Program-made: the position numbers and the translations under genes
Notes under the pieces: generated by a model
Told to the model about the DNA's origin: nothing
What the model saw: only the letters and a program-made list of their open reading frames with translations
Databases searched by the model: none
Virus record (IMG/VR): IMGVR_UViG_3300015262_000001
Location: 164,598 to 228,597 of that record
Direction: 5' to 3' (one strand)
Length of the DNA: 64,000 bases
Source of the DNA: a virus
Shown: positions 1 through 6,430 of the stretch, in pieces
How the letters are laid out: every line of letters starts with the position of its first letter
Position numbering within the stretch: the stretch's first letter is position 1

Positions 1-319
1 AAGCAATTTGATAACCGTCACCAGCCCAGCAAGAATGGTAGCCATGTTCACGACCACCAAGATCACCGTCGACTCTCGAATCGTAATCAAGGATCAGGTC
101 CACGTCATAGTTATTACTACGCAGACGTTCCAGAACGCAGTCGGTACCCAGATCCAGGCCGCTAGGTGTGCCAACCGACAACATGTGTTTACCCAGCGCG
201 TTGATAACGTGAACGGATTTATCCTCACGATAGGTTGTCCGTATCGAGGTTAAAAGACCTCGCTGGTTCCAGGTACCGGCATACAGATCAAAGAACGGGA
301 GCAGTGGTATCTTTTTCAT
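1..319 (-). CDS. Hypothetical protein, C-terminus beyond the window edge
   Basis: The frame opens at ATG 319 and reads leftward to base 1 with no stop, giving about 106 residues that begin MKKIPLLPFFDLYAG. It is therefore a partial gene whose C-terminus lies outside the window. A good Shine-Dalgarno (AAGGAA) lies 8 bases before the ATG and is embedded in the last codons of the preceding gene, so the two are probably translated together. The visible part is soluble-looking and acidic toward its end, with a D/G-rich stretch (DYDSRVDGDLGGREHG) that could be a metal-binding loop, although I recognise no family. Function unknown. Confidence 0.75.
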   Translation of the reverse strand, partial: MKKIPLLPFFDLYAGTWNQRGLLTSIRTTYREDKSVHVINALGKHMLSVGTPSGLDLGTDCVLERLRSNNYDVDLILDYDSRVDGDLGGREHGYHSCWAGDGYQIA

Positions 320-324
320 GTTGT

Positions 325-1014
325 TTATTCCTTGATCTCGTGAAGGTACTGCGCAGTTTTACCAGTGTTGTACCTGTGCATGTTGTAGGTGATCACGTTC
401 GAAACGGTGTCGATGGTTATGTCACGGTAAACATCGTTGTAACTCCAGAACAGGAAATCTTCCTGGGTGAGCTGACGTGGTTCGCCATCGAAACGAATGT
501 AGATCGGATAGAAATCACCCCGGTTGATCATCAGCGCGTTGATAATGCCGCGATTAACCTTGCTGAAACACAGGATACGAAAGTCACTGAAATCCGGCTT
601 GTACTGGACGATCACATTCTGGATGAGGATGCCAAAATTAGTACAGTACGGTGTACTGCGATCGAAATAAGCAGCAGGGAGTCGATCCACCAGATTGAGG
701 ATCTTGTTGATGAAATTACCTTGACCGAATTCACTGCGGTCTCGCCCGAGGGCTTCTTCCAGATGGTAGCGAAGTGCATCCATAAAGGGCCGGTTCGCTG
801 CTGGCTCGAAATAGATGGCCACGTTCTCAGCACGATCAGCCTGAGGAAACAAAGGAGCCGTGTGGTTGGCGAACTCCATACGAGCACTTACCTCTATCAA
901 CAGCTCTTTGGCATTCTGCGACAGGTCCACCCAATCCAAGAGCTGGTTCAGTTGTTGCGACAATTCGTAATCAGAAAGCATGTCAGGTTTCTTACTGCGC
1001 TTGAAGTTTTGCAT
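325..1014 (-). CDS. Hypothetical protein, 229 aa
   Basis: Soluble protein with no signal peptide or membrane helix. I do not recognise the family. Two ATGs lie close together at 1020 and 1014. The second is preferred because AGGAG sits 6 bases before it, whereas AGGAG directly abuts the first. The N-terminal third is predicted helical and leucine-rich; the C-terminal half is rich in aromatic residues and looks beta-rich. The gene lies a few bases after the 78-aa gene at 1024-1260 and its stop overlaps the ribosome site of the next gene, so it belongs to a leftward operon. Function unknown. Confidence 0.8.
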   Translation of the reverse strand: MQNFKRSKKPDMLSDYELSQQLNQLLDWVDLSQNAKELLIEVSARMEFANHTAPLFPQADRAENVAIYFEPAANRPFMDALRYHLEEALGRDRSEFGQGNFINKILNLVDRLPAAYFDRSTPYCTNFGILIQNVIVQYKPDFSDFRILCFSKVNRGIINALMINRGDFYPIYIRFDGEPRQLTQEDFLFWSYNDVYRDITIDTVSNVITYNMHRYNTGKTAQYLHEIKE

Positions 1015-1023
1015 GTCCATCTC

Positions 1024-1260
1024 CTAGATAGTTAATTGCCGACGTTCTGCTTCGTCGCGTACAAGGGGTAGATCGTCTTTGCTAAAAGTTACCATTACAG
1101 CAGTGCGCGTGAAATTGAACGTATAGTCACCGGCCAATGCACGGGCCATACTTACAATCTCATGATCCTTGACGTAGCGTTGCAAGTAGCCAAGGAGAAA
1201 CAAATCACGTGTAATCCTTTCTTTTTCTTTCTTACTGATAAAAGGTAATACCTGTCCCAT
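1024..1260 (-). CDS. Small hypothetical protein, 78 aa
   Basis: Basic N-terminus (MGQVLPFISKKEKERITRD), then a short alternating-charge domain. No recognised family. The frame is open further upstream to 1362, but the ATG at 1260 is preferred: AGGGTG lies just before it, and the longer version would read through a promoter-like box and a 13-bp hairpin. Such small basic proteins are common in the early regions of jumbo phages, where many act on host targets, but nothing here identifies a target. Function unknown. Confidence 0.7.
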   Translation of the reverse strand: MGQVLPFISKKEKERITRDLFLLGYLQRYVKDHEIVSMARALAGDYTFNFTRTAVMVTFSKDDLPLVRDEAERRQLTI

Positions 1261-1271
1261 GATACACCCTA

Positions 1272-1279
1272 GTAATGTA
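1272..1279 (-). promoter_or_regulatory. Possible phiKZ-type early promoter box (TACATTAC)
   Basis: The minus strand reads AAACCTACATTACTAGGG, closely matching the boxes at 11921 and 46946. The core differs from the TATATTAC phiKZ early consensus by one base. It lies only 12 bases before the ATG at 1260, so a transcript from here would be almost leaderless. That makes this the weakest of the five boxes. Confidence 0.35.
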
Positions 1280-1311
1280 GGTTTGTAAAAAATTAAAGCA
1301 GTGTGAACAGT

Positions 1312-1341
1312 ACTACTTCTCTGGCATGCCAGAGAAGTAGT
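1312..1341 (-). terminator. 13-bp inverted repeat after the 49-aa gene
   Basis: ACTACTTCTCTGG and its exact complement flank CATG. The repeat begins 6 bases after the stop of the gene at 1347-1496. No U-run follows directly; a TTTAATTTTTT tract comes about 14 bases later on the minus strand. It could be a terminator, a transcript-stabilising hairpin or a protein-binding palindrome. Confidence 0.4.
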
Positions 1342-1346
1342 AACCG

Positions 1347-1496
1347 CTACCCCCAGATCCAATTAAAGATCATCTTCAGTAGACCCTGCTTAGAGTGCTG
1401 CGCATTCCCCTTAATGTAACGTTGATAGTCCGCACGCCCATTACAGGAGTACATTCTAGCAGGAAGGGGAATGGCATGACGACGTTTTCCGACCAC
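1347..1496 (-). CDS. Small basic protein, 49 aa
   Basis: Short frame starting at GTG 1496, with AAGGA 7 bases upstream. The product is strongly basic (VGKRRHAIPLPARMYSCNGR near the start) and ends in a tryptophan-rich tail (MIFNWIWG). An in-frame stop lies just upstream of the ribosome site, so the start cannot be much earlier. The GTG start and small size make this less certain than its neighbours, but the SD spacing and the hairpin right after the stop support a real gene. No family recognised. Confidence 0.5.
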   Translation of the reverse strand: MVGKRRHAIPLPARMYSCNGRADYQRYIKGNAQHSKQGLLKMIFNWIWG

Positions 1497-1552
1497 GGGT
1501 AAATCCTTTTATTGCGGGCTAGGGATAAGATAACCACAGCAGTAAAACAATG

Positions 1553-1870
1553 TTAGGCTGCTGCCATGTAGCGGTTGTTCACTTTAGGCTTTGGGAGGAA
1601 GACTAACTCCTCGTCACCCAATTCACGGATGTCAGACACCTTTACCAACGCAAAGTCGCTGATGATTTCACCACGGAAGTTGGTCTTGTGGACCAGGTCT
1701 TGCGCAGTTACAATCCAGCCACCTTCATTGCCAGCGGTGAAATAAGCGTCGTAGTGGAACACGGTGTTGCCAGGTTGTACATACGCTACCAGCTCAACCA
1801 GACGGTTGGCGTTAACGCTTTCTTCGTTTGCCACAATTACTTTGTCGTGGACTTTAAAGTCAGTGCTCAT
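1553..1870 (-). CDS. Small hypothetical protein, 105 aa, SH3-barrel-like
   Basis: Starts at ATG 1870 with GAGGGA 5 bases upstream. The sequence MSTDFKVHDKVIVANEESVN, followed by regularly spaced hydrophobic strands, resembles a small SH3/KOW-type beta barrel, but this is a pattern impression and not a family assignment. The C-terminus ends in Ala-Ala-Ala. It follows a terminator hairpin (1936-1957) and no strong promoter motif is visible directly upstream. Function unknown. Confidence 0.75.
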   Translation of the reverse strand: MSTDFKVHDKVIVANEESVNANRLVELVAYVQPGNTVFHYDAYFTAGNEGGWIVTAQDLVHKTNFRGEIISDFALVKVSDIRELGDEELVFLPKPKVNNRYMAAA

Positions 1871-1935
1871 TTTGTTCCCTCAAAATAGGTTAGATTAGGT
1901 TTGCGTTACAAAAGGGTTTGGTGCAAATAAGAAAT

Positions 1936-1957
1936 AAGGGGACCCGAAGATCCCCCT
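1936..1957 (-). terminator. Intrinsic terminator with TTCG tetraloop
   Basis: On the minus strand a GC-rich stem closes on a TTCG tetraloop and is followed by TTATTTCTTATTT. It begins 17 bases after the stop of the 377-aa gene at 1974, which it should terminate. Confidence 0.75.
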
Positions 1958-1973
1958 TACAACTATGGCTGTG

Positions 1974-3107
1974 TTACGCCAGGCCAAACAAACCGGCCGG
2001 TACGTGATGTACAGGTGCAGGCAGTGCTTCAACTGGAGCCTGGTCAGAAGCACCCAGGGATACCAGGTTGCTGCCAGGCATCACACTGCGACCCAGAGCA
2101 GAACCGCCAGCGCCGAGTGCCAGACCAACCATGCCGCCAACAACGTAACGACCGAATTGACCATCGACGTACTGGTCAACTTGCTCACCGGCGAAGAACG
2201 CGCCGATGCCGCCGACCACAGTGCCGATTGCCGAACCAGCAGTCAGACCGCCACGAGCCATCATTTCCATGCCGCCACCGACCACGGCGCTACCGGCTGC
2301 GATCCAGCTGGTACGGATGCCTTCGTCACGTTCACCCATCAGGCTGAAGCGCGACTTGTCGGAGTAATGACCGTCATCTTTAGGCTGGTTCACTGCACAC
2401 CAGCGCATGAAACCGTGTACAGCTTGGCTGCCTTCTTCGTCACCCAGGCCTTCACTGAAGGTCACGAAGTTCTCGTCGAAGCCCTTGGACTGATCAGCGG
2501 TCAGCGAGAACGCGTCCCACTTGGCAGTCAGTTCAGGAGCAGTGGAGAGGAAAGCAACCCAGGCAGTGGCGCGCTGCTCTGGGGTGGTACGGCCGACGGC
2601 GATCATGGCGATTTCGAAACCGGCGATGGCTTTTTGCAGATCAGCAGCTTTGGTAGTTTGTGCGTTCATGGTGTTGGTGTCCTGTTCGTTTGCGTTAAAG
2701 GAGGTTTGACCGTTGTGGTCTGGGGCAGTGGTGGTCGAATTATTGACCGGTTGTTGATGAACGTGTTCGCCAGCCAAATCCTTCTCGATGAAGGTTGCTT
2801 CATTTGGCTGGCCTGCAACGGCGACCTGGGCGGTACCAGACAGTTCAGTAACCCTGACTGGAGCTGGCTCAGGATTGAATTCACCGGCCTTCTTGATATG
2901 GTTGAAGGACCAGTTAACTCCGAGCTGGTTATTCACCATTTGCAGCACAGGTTGACGATCCCGAGTAGCTACCTGGGATTGGTCCACCATCACCGTTTTA
3001 ACATAGGCCAGTTGAACGGCCTCCGGTGCACCTTCAGTACGAAGTTTGGAAACTACCGCCACCAGCATGGAAGCGATGTTTGCAACTTGGTCGTTCTTGG
3101 TGTTCAT
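1974..3107 (-). CDS. Early protein with C-terminal glycine-zipper membrane region, 377 aa
   Basis: I do not recognise the family. Residues 1-65 form a small helical domain. Next comes a low-complexity Thr/Asn/Gln linker, then a helical domain beginning MNAQTTKAADLQ. The last 110 residues hold hydrophobic Gly/Ala stretches (AAGSAVVGGG, GTVVGGIGAFFAG, VVGGMVGLALGAGG) of glycine-zipper type that could insert in a membrane or oligomerise. GC-rich codons suggest strong expression. The gene is preceded by one of the two best early-promoter matches in the window (3179-3210) and followed by a clear terminator, so it is probably a single-gene early transcript. An internal ATG before MNAQTTK could give a shorter form. 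Confidence 0.8.
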   Translation of the reverse strand: MNTKNDQVANIASMLVAVVSKLRTEGAPEAVQLAYVKTVMVDQSQVATRDRQPVLQMVNNQLGVNWSFNHIKKAGEFNPEPAPVRVTELSGTAQVAVAGQPNEATFIEKDLAGEHVHQQPVNNSTTTAPDHNGQTSFNANEQDTNTMNAQTTKAADLQKAIAGFEIAMIAVGRTTPEQRATAWVAFLSTAPELTAKWDAFSLTADQSKGFDENFVTFSEGLGDEEGSQAVHGFMRWCAVNQPKDDGHYSDKSRFSLMGERDEGIRTSWIAAGSAVVGGGMEMMARGGLTAGSAIGTVVGGIGAFFAGEQVDQYVDGQFGRYVVGGMVGLALGAGGSALGRSVMPGSNLVSLGASDQAPVEALPAPVHHVPAGLFGLA

Positions 3108-3178
3108 AGCGGTACTCTCCTACAAGTAAGGTTAGATTACTCGTCATGGCGAATAATCTTTATTGAATAATCACACAA

Positions 3179-3210
3179 GTAATATAGACACAAAAACATC
3201 TGTATCTTAA
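3179..3210 (-). promoter_or_regulatory. Early-type promoter: TTAAGATACAG box, 13 nt, TATATTAC
   Basis: TATATTAC lies at 3179-3186 on the minus strand. TTAAGATACAG lies at 3200-3210, 13 bases further upstream. The same two boxes with the same 13-base spacing recur at 41616-41647. TATATTAC is the core of the phiKZ early promoter recognised by the virion RNA polymerase (established for phiKZ). It sits about 70 bases before the start at 3107. Confidence 0.65.
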
Positions 3211-3219
3211 ATTTACTTG

Positions 3220-3360
3220 TTACTGTTTAGTGGCGCTCATAATGCCCCGAGTAATGTACTGGGCGCTAGTACCTCCATCAGAAGGTTCCATGTAAGCCAC
3301 TGTCATACAGCAGGACGCAATAACGCTAAACAGGCCCACCAGTACTAAGGTAGCTTTCAT
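3220..3360 (-). CDS. Small lipoprotein, 46 aa
   Basis: Starts at ATG 3360 with AGGAG 7 bases upstream. The product begins MKATLVLVGLFSVIASCC, a classical lipoprotein signal peptide with the lipobox I-A-S-C and acylated cysteine at residue 17. The mature part is only about 30 residues and polar, ending SATKQ. The stop lies 10 bases from the upstream promoter box of the next gene. Small lipoproteins in phages can act in superinfection exclusion or as outer spanins; this one is far from the spanin pair at 29.5-30.4 kb, so an envelope role early in infection is more likely, by inference. Confidence 0.75.
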   Translation of the reverse strand: MKATLVLVGLFSVIASCCMTVAYMEPSDGGTSAQYITRGIMSATKQ

Positions 3361-3437
3361 TTTGTTTCTCCTGAAAGAAGTATGTTGTTTATACACACGG
3401 ATGATGTAGTCTTGAAATAAGCTGTAAGTTAAAATGC

Positions 3438-3490
3438 AAAAAATAAAGGTACTCTACTCCTACTCCCCGATAAAGGGAGTAGGAGTAGTA
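3438..3490 (-). terminator. Intrinsic terminator
   Basis: A long stem (TACTCCTACTCCC paired with GGGAGTAGGAGTA) at 3450-3490 is followed on the minus strand by TTTATTTTTTGCATTTT. It begins 6 bases after the stop of the gene at 3496. Confidence 0.85.
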
Positions 3491-3495
3491 CCAGG

Positions 3496-3942
3496 TTACT
3501 TCTTCGGTTTCTTAATGCCGTACTGCTCGTTGTTGAAGATCAGCGTGCGTCCAGCCCAATCTGCGAACAGGTTGTTCAGAGCAAGGATCTCATACTTGTC
3601 GAAGTCATACTTCACCGACATATGGAACAAAGGTGTACCGTAAGCGTGCTGATACCCCTCATCCTTCAAACGGCGAAACTCTTCCAACATGTCAGTGCTG
3701 GTCAGCATGAACACCAGACCGTCACCCAAAGTTTTCAGGGCAATGATATTCGCCGTGAACTCCTTGGATGCAGGCATCAGGTTACACAACGGCGTAGGAA
3801 TATCACGCTCGTCGAACACCATGGTAGCATGCAGTTCGTGTTTTGATTCTGGAGAAATACCTGCCAGCACCAACTTCGAAATGATTTCTTCCTGCATCTC
3901 TGACTTGAGTTGCACACTGACGTAACTATAGTCCAATTCCAT
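3496..3942 (-). CDS. 2H phosphoesterase, Acb1-like anti-CBASS candidate, 148 aa
   Basis: Two short motifs of the 2H phosphoesterase superfamily are visible: H38-A-T40 (in HELHATMVFDE) and H107-M-S109 (in PLFHMSVKYDF), each within a beta-strand-like context and 69 residues apart. The protein is a single small domain without signal peptide. In T4, the similarly sized 2H enzyme gp57B (Acb1) cleaves cyclic di- and trinucleotide signals and blocks CBASS immunity (established). By inference this gene may do the same. Alternatives are a 2',3'-cyclic phosphodiesterase acting on RNA ends, or a LigT-like enzyme. It lies in a leftward operon with small unknown genes and a DHH phosphoesterase and ends at a strong terminator. 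Confidence 0.7.
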   Translation of the reverse strand: MELDYSYVSVQLKSEMQEEIISKLVLAGISPESKHELHATMVFDERDIPTPLCNLMPASKEFTANIIALKTLGDGLVFMLTSTDMLEEFRRLKDEGYQHAYGTPLFHMSVKYDFDKYEILALNNLFADWAGRTLIFNNEQYGIKKPKK

Positions 3943-3947
3943 TACGG

Positions 3948-4118
3948 TTAGTCCTGGATACGTTTGACTTCCACACGCACCAGGGTGTTACCCGATTTAA
4001 TGCGTGCCCTCAAACGATGGCAGGCGGCCTCCTGAAGGTCAAAAGCCTCCATGGTAGTATAAGGGGTACCGTAACCGCAGCTGTTGCCTTCAACGTAGAA
4101 CAGGTACTTGCTTTCCAT
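3948..4118 (-). CDS. Small hypothetical protein, 56 aa
   Basis: Begins MESKYLFYVEGNSCGYGTPY. The start at ATG 4118 has AAGAG 9 bases upstream. An in-frame ATG at 4127 is possible but leaves no spacing to the ribosome site. The fold looks like a compact beta-alpha-beta unit (strand, helix FDLQEAACHRLRARI, strand LVRVEVKRI). The stop lies 5 bases before the 2H phosphoesterase ATG, so the two are almost certainly co-translated. No family recognised. Confidence 0.7.
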   Translation of the reverse strand: MESKYLFYVEGNSCGYGTPYTTMEAFDLQEAACHRLRARIKSGNTLVRVEVKRIQD

Positions 4119-4130
4119 GAGAGTCATCTC

Positions 4131-4418
4131 TTAATTCATTAAAGGGCGGACGAAGAATTCTTCCAGCTCTTTACCTTCAGCAAAAGGAACGTCATCACTC
4201 TCGGCTACAGACGCGCGAATGATAAACCCGTTACGCACTTCAATGCGCAGTTTGGTAAGTTCTGGCTTACCGCTATCACGGCAGACATAAACCAACGGAC
4301 CACCCATGACTCCCAGGATGTTTTCCAGGGCACGAGTATCAACCTTATCCGCTACGTCCTTGCCGATCTCTTTGTAGCGCCATACGTTTGCATGGCGAAA
4401 GAATTTGACTGCCCGCAT
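4131..4418 (-). CDS. Hypothetical protein, 95 aa
   Basis: Small soluble protein (MRAVKFFRHANVWRYKEIGK). A central Gly-Gly-Pro segment is followed by beta-strand-like sequence. Its ATG directly follows the TAA of the DHH phosphoesterase gene (TAAATG), so the genes are translationally linked. No family recognised. Confidence 0.8.
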   Translation of the reverse strand: MRAVKFFRHANVWRYKEIGKDVADKVDTRALENILGVMGGPLVYVCRDSGKPELTKLRIEVRNGFIIRASVAESDDVPFAEGKELEEFFVRPLMN

Positions 4419-5342
4419 TTACTTCTTCCCTAGTAATAGTTTCCACGCCATAACCGGATGCATTGCGAAAGCCATGATTTTGTCATACAGTGAATAGTCA
4501 AGCACCTCATGGCTGCGAGCGAAGCGTTTGTCGTTGTAACTGATCGTGAAACCGGCGGCATCTGAATGCCCGCCACCACCAAAGTATTCAGCGATTGCAG
4601 ATACGTCAATACGGCCCTTCTGACAACGGATGGAATACTTACGGCCTTTAGGCAAATCCATGTAGACCAGTGCGAACGGATAATCCTTGGAAAGAACATC
4701 ACCCAGGTCAGACGCAAAGAATATGTTGGCGTTGACCACAGGTACTTCGTAGCCCAAGCATTTCATCGTGCGAGCGTTCATTGACACACGCGTGGTGTCC
4801 TGCTCGTGCTTACGTAACAGAATGCGCCCCTCAGCAATCAGGTCCAGCGGATCGGTATTGATCAACGCATCAAACTGTTCAACGTTAAACGGGTAGGAAA
4901 AGGCCGCGGTTACCCAATTGTTGGTATTCGGGTATTTGAACTTCCACAGATCGCGGTCTTCAACATACAACAACCCTTCTGGCGGAGGAGAGCTATTGAA
5001 GTACTTCCAGGCCAGCATGGCACCCGAATGGCTCTCGTCTACAACAAAGAGCCCTTCGAGATTTTTCTTTGCAGTGGCGTGATGATCCAGAACAACTACG
5101 TCATGCGCACGCTTCAGCATTTCCACCATGACTTCACGTGGATAACTAAAGTCCACCACGTAAACCATCTTGCCGTCTACGTCAGGCAGCTTGTTGTTGT
5201 AAGCAGCGGCCACCAACTCGATGTCGATACCGAGTCGCTTGAAGTGGCGCCATACCACCCATGCAGCGCCAACACCATCCAGACAGTCTTTGTGATAGAT
5301 GCACAAGACTGGTTTCATTTCCATATCCGTACTTGATTCCAT
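4419..5342 (-). CDS. DHH-family phosphoesterase, 307 aa
   Basis: The DHH superfamily signature is complete: D19-x-x-D22 (YHKDCLDG), D64 (VYVVDFSYP), D86-H87-H88 (VVLDHHATAK), and a C-terminal substrate loop GGGGHSDAAGF near residue 257, typical of DHHA1-type domains. Members of this family (NrnA/NrnB, RecJ-like, GdpP) use two Mn ions to remove nucleotides from short oligonucleotides, pAp, or linear products of cyclic dinucleotides. Which substrate this one uses cannot be told from sequence; size and spacing are closest to NrnB-like proteins. It is a cytoplasmic enzyme. It is in one operon with the 2H phosphoesterase downstream and RNase HI upstream, fitting RNA or nucleotide turnover or removal of signalling nucleotides. 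Confidence 0.88.
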   Translation of the reverse strand: MESSTDMEMKPVLCIYHKDCLDGVGAAWVVWRHFKRLGIDIELVAAAYNNKLPDVDGKMVYVVDFSYPREVMVEMLKRAHDVVVLDHHATAKKNLEGLFVVDESHSGAMLAWKYFNSSPPPEGLLYVEDRDLWKFKYPNTNNWVTAAFSYPFNVEQFDALINTDPLDLIAEGRILLRKHEQDTTRVSMNARTMKCLGYEVPVVNANIFFASDLGDVLSKDYPFALVYMDLPKGRKYSIRCQKGRIDVSAIAEYFGGGGHSDAAGFTISYNDKRFARSHEVLDYSLYDKIMAFAMHPVMAWKLLLGKK

Positions 5343-5365
5343 TACCCCAGGCCCCCTAACGATTG

Positions 5366-5656
5366 TTATGCGCGTTTGATTTGGTATTTTTGGAAGAGCT
5401 TTTGGGCACTGCCATCGGCAATAGCCTCATCGACAGCAAGATCGAGAGCCAGATCGTAAAGTGCTTCCTGTGTCAACGGAGGAGGAGCCGGCACTCGCTT
5501 TGTCACAATGATGCGTTGAATGCAACGGGAGAAACGATGCTCGGCAACTTGCATCATGCTGTCGTGATTACCACGACCGATAGTACATGAACGGAAGTGT
5601 GTTACGATCCCGTTAAGGAAAACAACATACTTAAACGCACATTTAGAGACAGTCAT
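5366..5656 (-). CDS. Hypothetical protein, 96 aa
   Basis: The start ATG overlaps the stop of the zinc-ribbon gene (ATGA), a typical coupled arrangement. The N-terminal half is Cys/His-containing (CAFKYVVF, HFRSCTIGRGNHDS). The C-terminal half is an acidic Ala/Leu helix ending in basic residues. No family recognised. Confidence 0.75.
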   Translation of the reverse strand: MTVSKCAFKYVVFLNGIVTHFRSCTIGRGNHDSMMQVAEHRFSRCIQRIIVTKRVPAPPPLTQEALYDLALDLAVDEAIADGSAQKLFQKYQIKRA

Positions 5657-5889
5657 TGCGTTACCCCCTCTTCTTCTTCGTGAAGTTGCGCCATGTATTC
5701 TTGATAGCTGTCTTCGGCACGGTGGTTGACGTCAGTCGTTTCCACGTTGTCCTGGTGCTCTTTAGACTGCTCGCAAGTATCACAGACCATGACGGGATAG
5801 TCACCCAGTTCTGGGATCTGGTAGGGGATAAACTCCGTCCCCGCATTATCTTCCATTACGCATTTACAAATGTAGCATTCGTTGCTCAT
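5653..5889 (-). CDS. Small zinc-ribbon-like protein, 78 aa
   Basis: Starts at ATG 5889 (MSNECYICKCVMEDN), with GGGG of the RNase HI stop region 6 bases upstream. An earlier in-frame ATG at 5913 would overlap RNase HI and has no ribosome site. Two CxxC pairs (CYIC and CDTC, about 38 residues apart) suggest a treble-clef or zinc-ribbon fold. The C-terminal third is strongly acidic (HEEEEG). Probably binds Zn; role unknown. Confidence 0.75.
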   Translation of the reverse strand: MSNECYICKCVMEDNAGTEFIPYQIPELGDYPVMVCDTCEQSKEHQDNVETTDVNHRAEDSYQEYMAQLHEEEEGVTQ

Positions 5890-5893
5890 TTGA

Positions 5894-6376
5894 TTACCCC
5901 AAGAAACCTTCATCGGTTTCAGTTGGATTGTTAGCAGCGGCTACAGCCAGCTTGTCCGCCAGTTCGTTATCAGGAACACCGGTATGACCCCGTACCCAAA
6001 AGAATTTAACCTTGTTGGCTTTAAGCAACGGCTGAATACGCTGCCAGAGGTCTTTGTTCTTAATAGGTTCCTGGGTCTTCCAGGCGATCCAGTTACTGCG
6101 GGCCCAGCCATTCAACCACTTGGTTGCAGAGTTGATCACGTACATGGAGTCGGTGGTAACTTCAAAGACCGTACCGGGCTTGCCAAACTCCTCCAGTGCA
6201 ACGATGACCGCCAGCAACTCCATGCGATTATTGGTGGTTCGGAAAAAGCCTTTCGAGAGTGTGACAACCTCGTCTCCGCATCTCGCTACAATCCCGTAAC
6301 CTCCAGGGCCTGGGTTACCCAGAGCACTGCCGTCCGTGTGCACCTTGTAGGTAATAGGGGGTTCTTTTTTGCTCAT
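5894..6376 (-). CDS. rnhA: Ribonuclease HI, 160 aa
   Basis: Endonuclease that cleaves the RNA strand of RNA:DNA hybrids, for example replication primers or R-loops. The length is that of the bacterial enzyme. All catalytic residues are visible: D15 (TDGSALGNPG), E53 (NNRMELLAV), D76 (VTTDSMY), H131 (VRGHTG) and D141 (NELADKLA). A basic tryptophan-rich helix (KWLNGWARSNW) corresponds to the hybrid-binding handle region. It is downstream of an unknown 481-aa gene and separated from it by a hairpin. Together with the ligase at 7890 it would supply Okazaki-fragment processing. Confidence 0.95.
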   Translation of the reverse strand: MSKKEPPITYKVHTDGSALGNPGPGGYGIVARCGDEVVTLSKGFFRTTNNRMELLAVIVALEEFGKPGTVFEVTTDSMYVINSATKWLNGWARSNWIAWKTQEPIKNKDLWQRIQPLLKANKVKFFWVRGHTGVPDNELADKLAVAAANNPTETDEGFLG

Positions 6377-6389
6377 GGCATTCTCTTTA

Positions 6390-6418
6390 AATCCACCCCA
6401 GGGTAAGTGGGGTGGATT
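6390..6418 (-). terminator. Hairpin between the 481-aa gene and rnhA
   Basis: AATCCACCCC pairs exactly with GGGGTGGATT around a 9-base loop. It is followed on the minus strand by TTTAAAG only, so it may be a weak terminator or attenuator that reduces rnhA expression relative to the upstream gene. Confidence 0.55.
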
Positions 6419-6430
6419 ACTAGCTAAGGG

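Noticed and set aside
1965-3170. Plus-strand 401-codon frame opposite the 377-aa gene
   Set aside because: The minus-strand gene has a promoter, ribosome site and terminator; the plus frame has none and starts inside the terminator region.
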